Shown one piece after another: positions 32,387-34,365 of a stretch of DNA of 34,365 bases. How positions within the stretch are numbered: the stretch's first letter is position 1; every line of letters starts with the position of its first letter. Source of the stretch: Methylacidiphilales bacterium (GTDB taxonomy: Bacteria > Verrucomicrobiota > Verrucomicrobiia > Methylacidiphilales > UBA1321); NCBI GenBank assembly GCA_026225555.1, contig JAMFSY010000128.1, positions 1 to 34,365 of the forward strand. Direction: 5' to 3'. The notes below the pieces were generated by a model. That model was not told the DNA's origin and did not search any database. It saw only the letters and a program-made list of their open reading frames with translations. Both the position numbers and the translations under genes were made by a program.

Positions 32387-33739
32387 ATGCCCTTCCTCGC
32401 CGATAACATCCAGAATTACGCGCCCGCTCTCCCCTGGGCGGGGGCGGCGATTGCCGTTGGCGCGCTCGTCGCTTCGCTCCGCGCCTGCTGGAAGCGGCGG
32501 TTGATCGATAATCTGCCAACCTCCAAAGCACAGAGTGTTTTTATTGGCCTCGTCGAGTTAAAGGGCACCGCCGAATGCGAGGAGCCGCTGAGCAGTTATC
32601 TCGGCGAAGAGGCGTGCGTCTATTACGCCTTCGAGGTTCAGGAACGTTGGTCGCGCCTGGTCACCTACACCGAGGACGATGGTCGCGGGCACATGGTCGA
32701 ACGTACCCGCGAGGAAGTCGGCTGGACCACGGTGGCGGCGGAGACGCAATCCACGCCGTTTTATTTGCAGGACGATACCGGGCACATCCTCGTCCACCCG
32801 GACGGGGCGAACGTGGAAGCGCTGGGCGATTTCGACGAGACCTGCTCGGCGATGAACGGGCTTTTCTACGCGAAGGGTCCGCCCGGCCTCATCATGGATT
32901 CCGATGGCGTGCGGCGATTCACCGAGCGGGTCGTGCCGTTGCACGCGCCGCTTTTCGTCGTGGGGCAGGCGCGGGAACGGCAGGACGTGGTCGCGCCGGA
33001 AATCGCCGCCGCACCGGGGAGCGATTACCTAATTTCCACACGAACCCAGGAAGAGGTGAGCAGCGGGCTCGGGTGGCAATTCTGGCTCTTTCTTTTGCTG
33101 GGCACGGTCGTGGCGCCGGGCGGCCATATCGTGGGTGATCTCGCCGCCAACCAGGAAATCACGCCGCTTTCCATTCTCATCTACGTGAGCGAGTTCCTGA
33201 TCTATCTCGCGATCTGGACGGTGGGCTGGGTGATCACGGTCTATAACAGCCTCGTCGCCTTGCGACAGCGCGTGGAGCAGGGCTGGGCGCAGGTTGATAT
33301 CCAGCTCAAACGGCGACATGATCTCATCCCGAATCTGATCGATGTGGTGAAGGGCTACCAGGCGCACGAGGCCACGACGCAGGAGGCGCTGGCGACGATG
33401 CGCAGCCAACTGGCCGCGACCGCACCGGGACAGGCGGGCGGGGACTTCAAGGCGGTGGGCGCGGACGTGCAAATCCTGAAGGAAGCCTACCCCGAGTTGA
33501 AGGCGAACGAGAACTTCCTCGCGCTGCAAAAAAGCCTGAGCGATACGGAGCAGCGCATCGCGCTCGCCCGGTCCTATTACAACAGCATCGCCACGTTTTT
33601 TAACACGCGGATCCAGGTCGTGCCCGACCGCTTTATCGCGGGGCTCGGCGGCATGCAGCCGAAGGCGCTCATGGCTGCAAACGATTTCGAGCGCGCGCCG
33701 GTGCAGGTCGATTTTGCAGCGGCGGCAAGCAAGGCGTAA
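32387..33739 (+). CDS. GIDE-LemA fusion membrane protein
   Basis: A 450-residue membrane protein joining two families. After an N-terminal helix (about 15-33), residues about 45-195 look like a GIDE domain (LVELKGTAECEEPLSSYLGEEACVYYAFEVQ), otherwise known from the mitochondrial E3 ligase MULAN, but no RING is visible. Two helices follow (about 229-247, 262-285). The C-terminal LemA domain then starts VYNSLVALRQRVEQGWAQVDIQLKRRHDLIPNLIDVV and runs to a coiled-coil-like end. LemA proteins are envelope proteins of unknown role. The gene is convergent with lpdA, with a hairpin between them. No Shine-Dalgarno is visible. Confidence 0.85.
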   Translation: MPFLADNIQNYAPALPWAGAAIAVGALVASLRACWKRRLIDNLPTSKAQSVFIGLVELKGTAECEEPLSSYLGEEACVYYAFEVQERWSRLVTYTEDDGRGHMVERTREEVGWTTVAAETQSTPFYLQDDTGHILVHPDGANVEALGDFDETCSAMNGLFYAKGPPGLIMDSDGVRRFTERVVPLHAPLFVVGQARERQDVVAPEIAAAPGSDYLISTRTQEEVSSGLGWQFWLFLLLGTVVAPGGHIVGDLAANQEITPLSILIYVSEFLIYLAIWTVGWVITVYNSLVALRQRVEQGWAQVDIQLKRRHDLIPNLIDVVKGYQAHEATTQEALATMRSQLAATAPGQAGGDFKAVGADVQILKEAYPELKANENFLALQKSLSDTEQRIALARSYYNSIATFFNTRIQVVPDRFIAGLGGMQPKALMAANDFERAPVQVDFAAAASKA

Positions 33740-33763
33740 GGACGCGAGACTCCTCGCGTCCTT
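33738..33763. repeat. Hairpin GGACGCGAG/CTCGCGTCC between convergent genes
   Basis: An 11-bp stem (33738-33748 with 33753-33763) with loop ACTC, sharing its stem with the hairpin at 3981-4001. It separates the LemA-type gene from lpdA and overlaps the LemA stop codon. Confidence 0.65.
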
Positions 33764-33774
33764 CACCCAGCGAA

Positions 33775-34365
<591 letters not shown>

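Overview
The window looks like chromosomal DNA of a high-GC Gram-negative bacterium of the Verrucomicrobiota, probably near Chthoniobacter. The evidence is a prepilin-like protein resembling the Verru_Chthon cassette protein D family, a large-domain YidC, two signal-peptide beta-barrel proteins, and several families of short intergenic palindromes. It is mostly core and housekeeping genes. I found no rRNA, tRNA, CRISPR array, prophage or transposase gene.

Layout. 0-6.2 kb: EamA exporter, biosynthetic arginine decarboxylase (speA), a lone prepilin-like protein, a fused methionine sulfoxide reductase (MsrB-MsrA) and a histidine-rich metal permease. 6.3-9.3 kb: a methyltransferase, two tandem outer-membrane beta-barrel paralogues and a Dabb protein. 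9.4-12.2 kb: SGNH hydrolase, galE and an acetyl xylan esterase-like hydrolase. 12.5-15.5 kb: yidC-yidD and a sulfotransferase. 15.7-19.6 kb: LacI regulator, ThiS, a polytopic membrane protein and an amidase_3-type cell-wall hydrolase. 19.8-23.9 kb: a Ser/Thr kinase fused to an HDOD domain, then a divergent AraC regulator/fatty acid desaturase pair. 23.9-28.2 kb: crcB-DUF190-rpoD on the minus strand, a small membrane protein and asd. 28.2-34.4 kb: a GT-C-like membrane protein, fmt, a small zinc ribbon, sua5/tsaC, a GIDE-LemA membrane protein and the 3' part of lpdA at the window edge.

The genes form no single pathway. The most interesting layer lies between them. A composite, mostly palindromic element of about 147 bp occurs in two full copies (21.7 and 32.1 kb) and several partial ones. 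It is built from the core GTCATCCTGAGCTTGTCGAA in inverted pairs. Its ends sit exactly on gene 3' ends: the TAG stops of speA, the kinase and sua5 lie inside the element end, and the last ~15 residues and stop of the AraC regulator appear to be encoded by it. Other palindromic families (GTAGCCGCC..., GGACGCGAG...) occupy equivalent places.

Other points of interest are the kinase-HDOD fusion with an intact HD pair and a hairpin just before its start codon, the GIDE-LemA fusion, an amidase with an apparently replaced zinc ligand, and a perfect palindrome between the AraC gene and the desaturase. All gene names rest on reading motifs by eye; no database search was possible.
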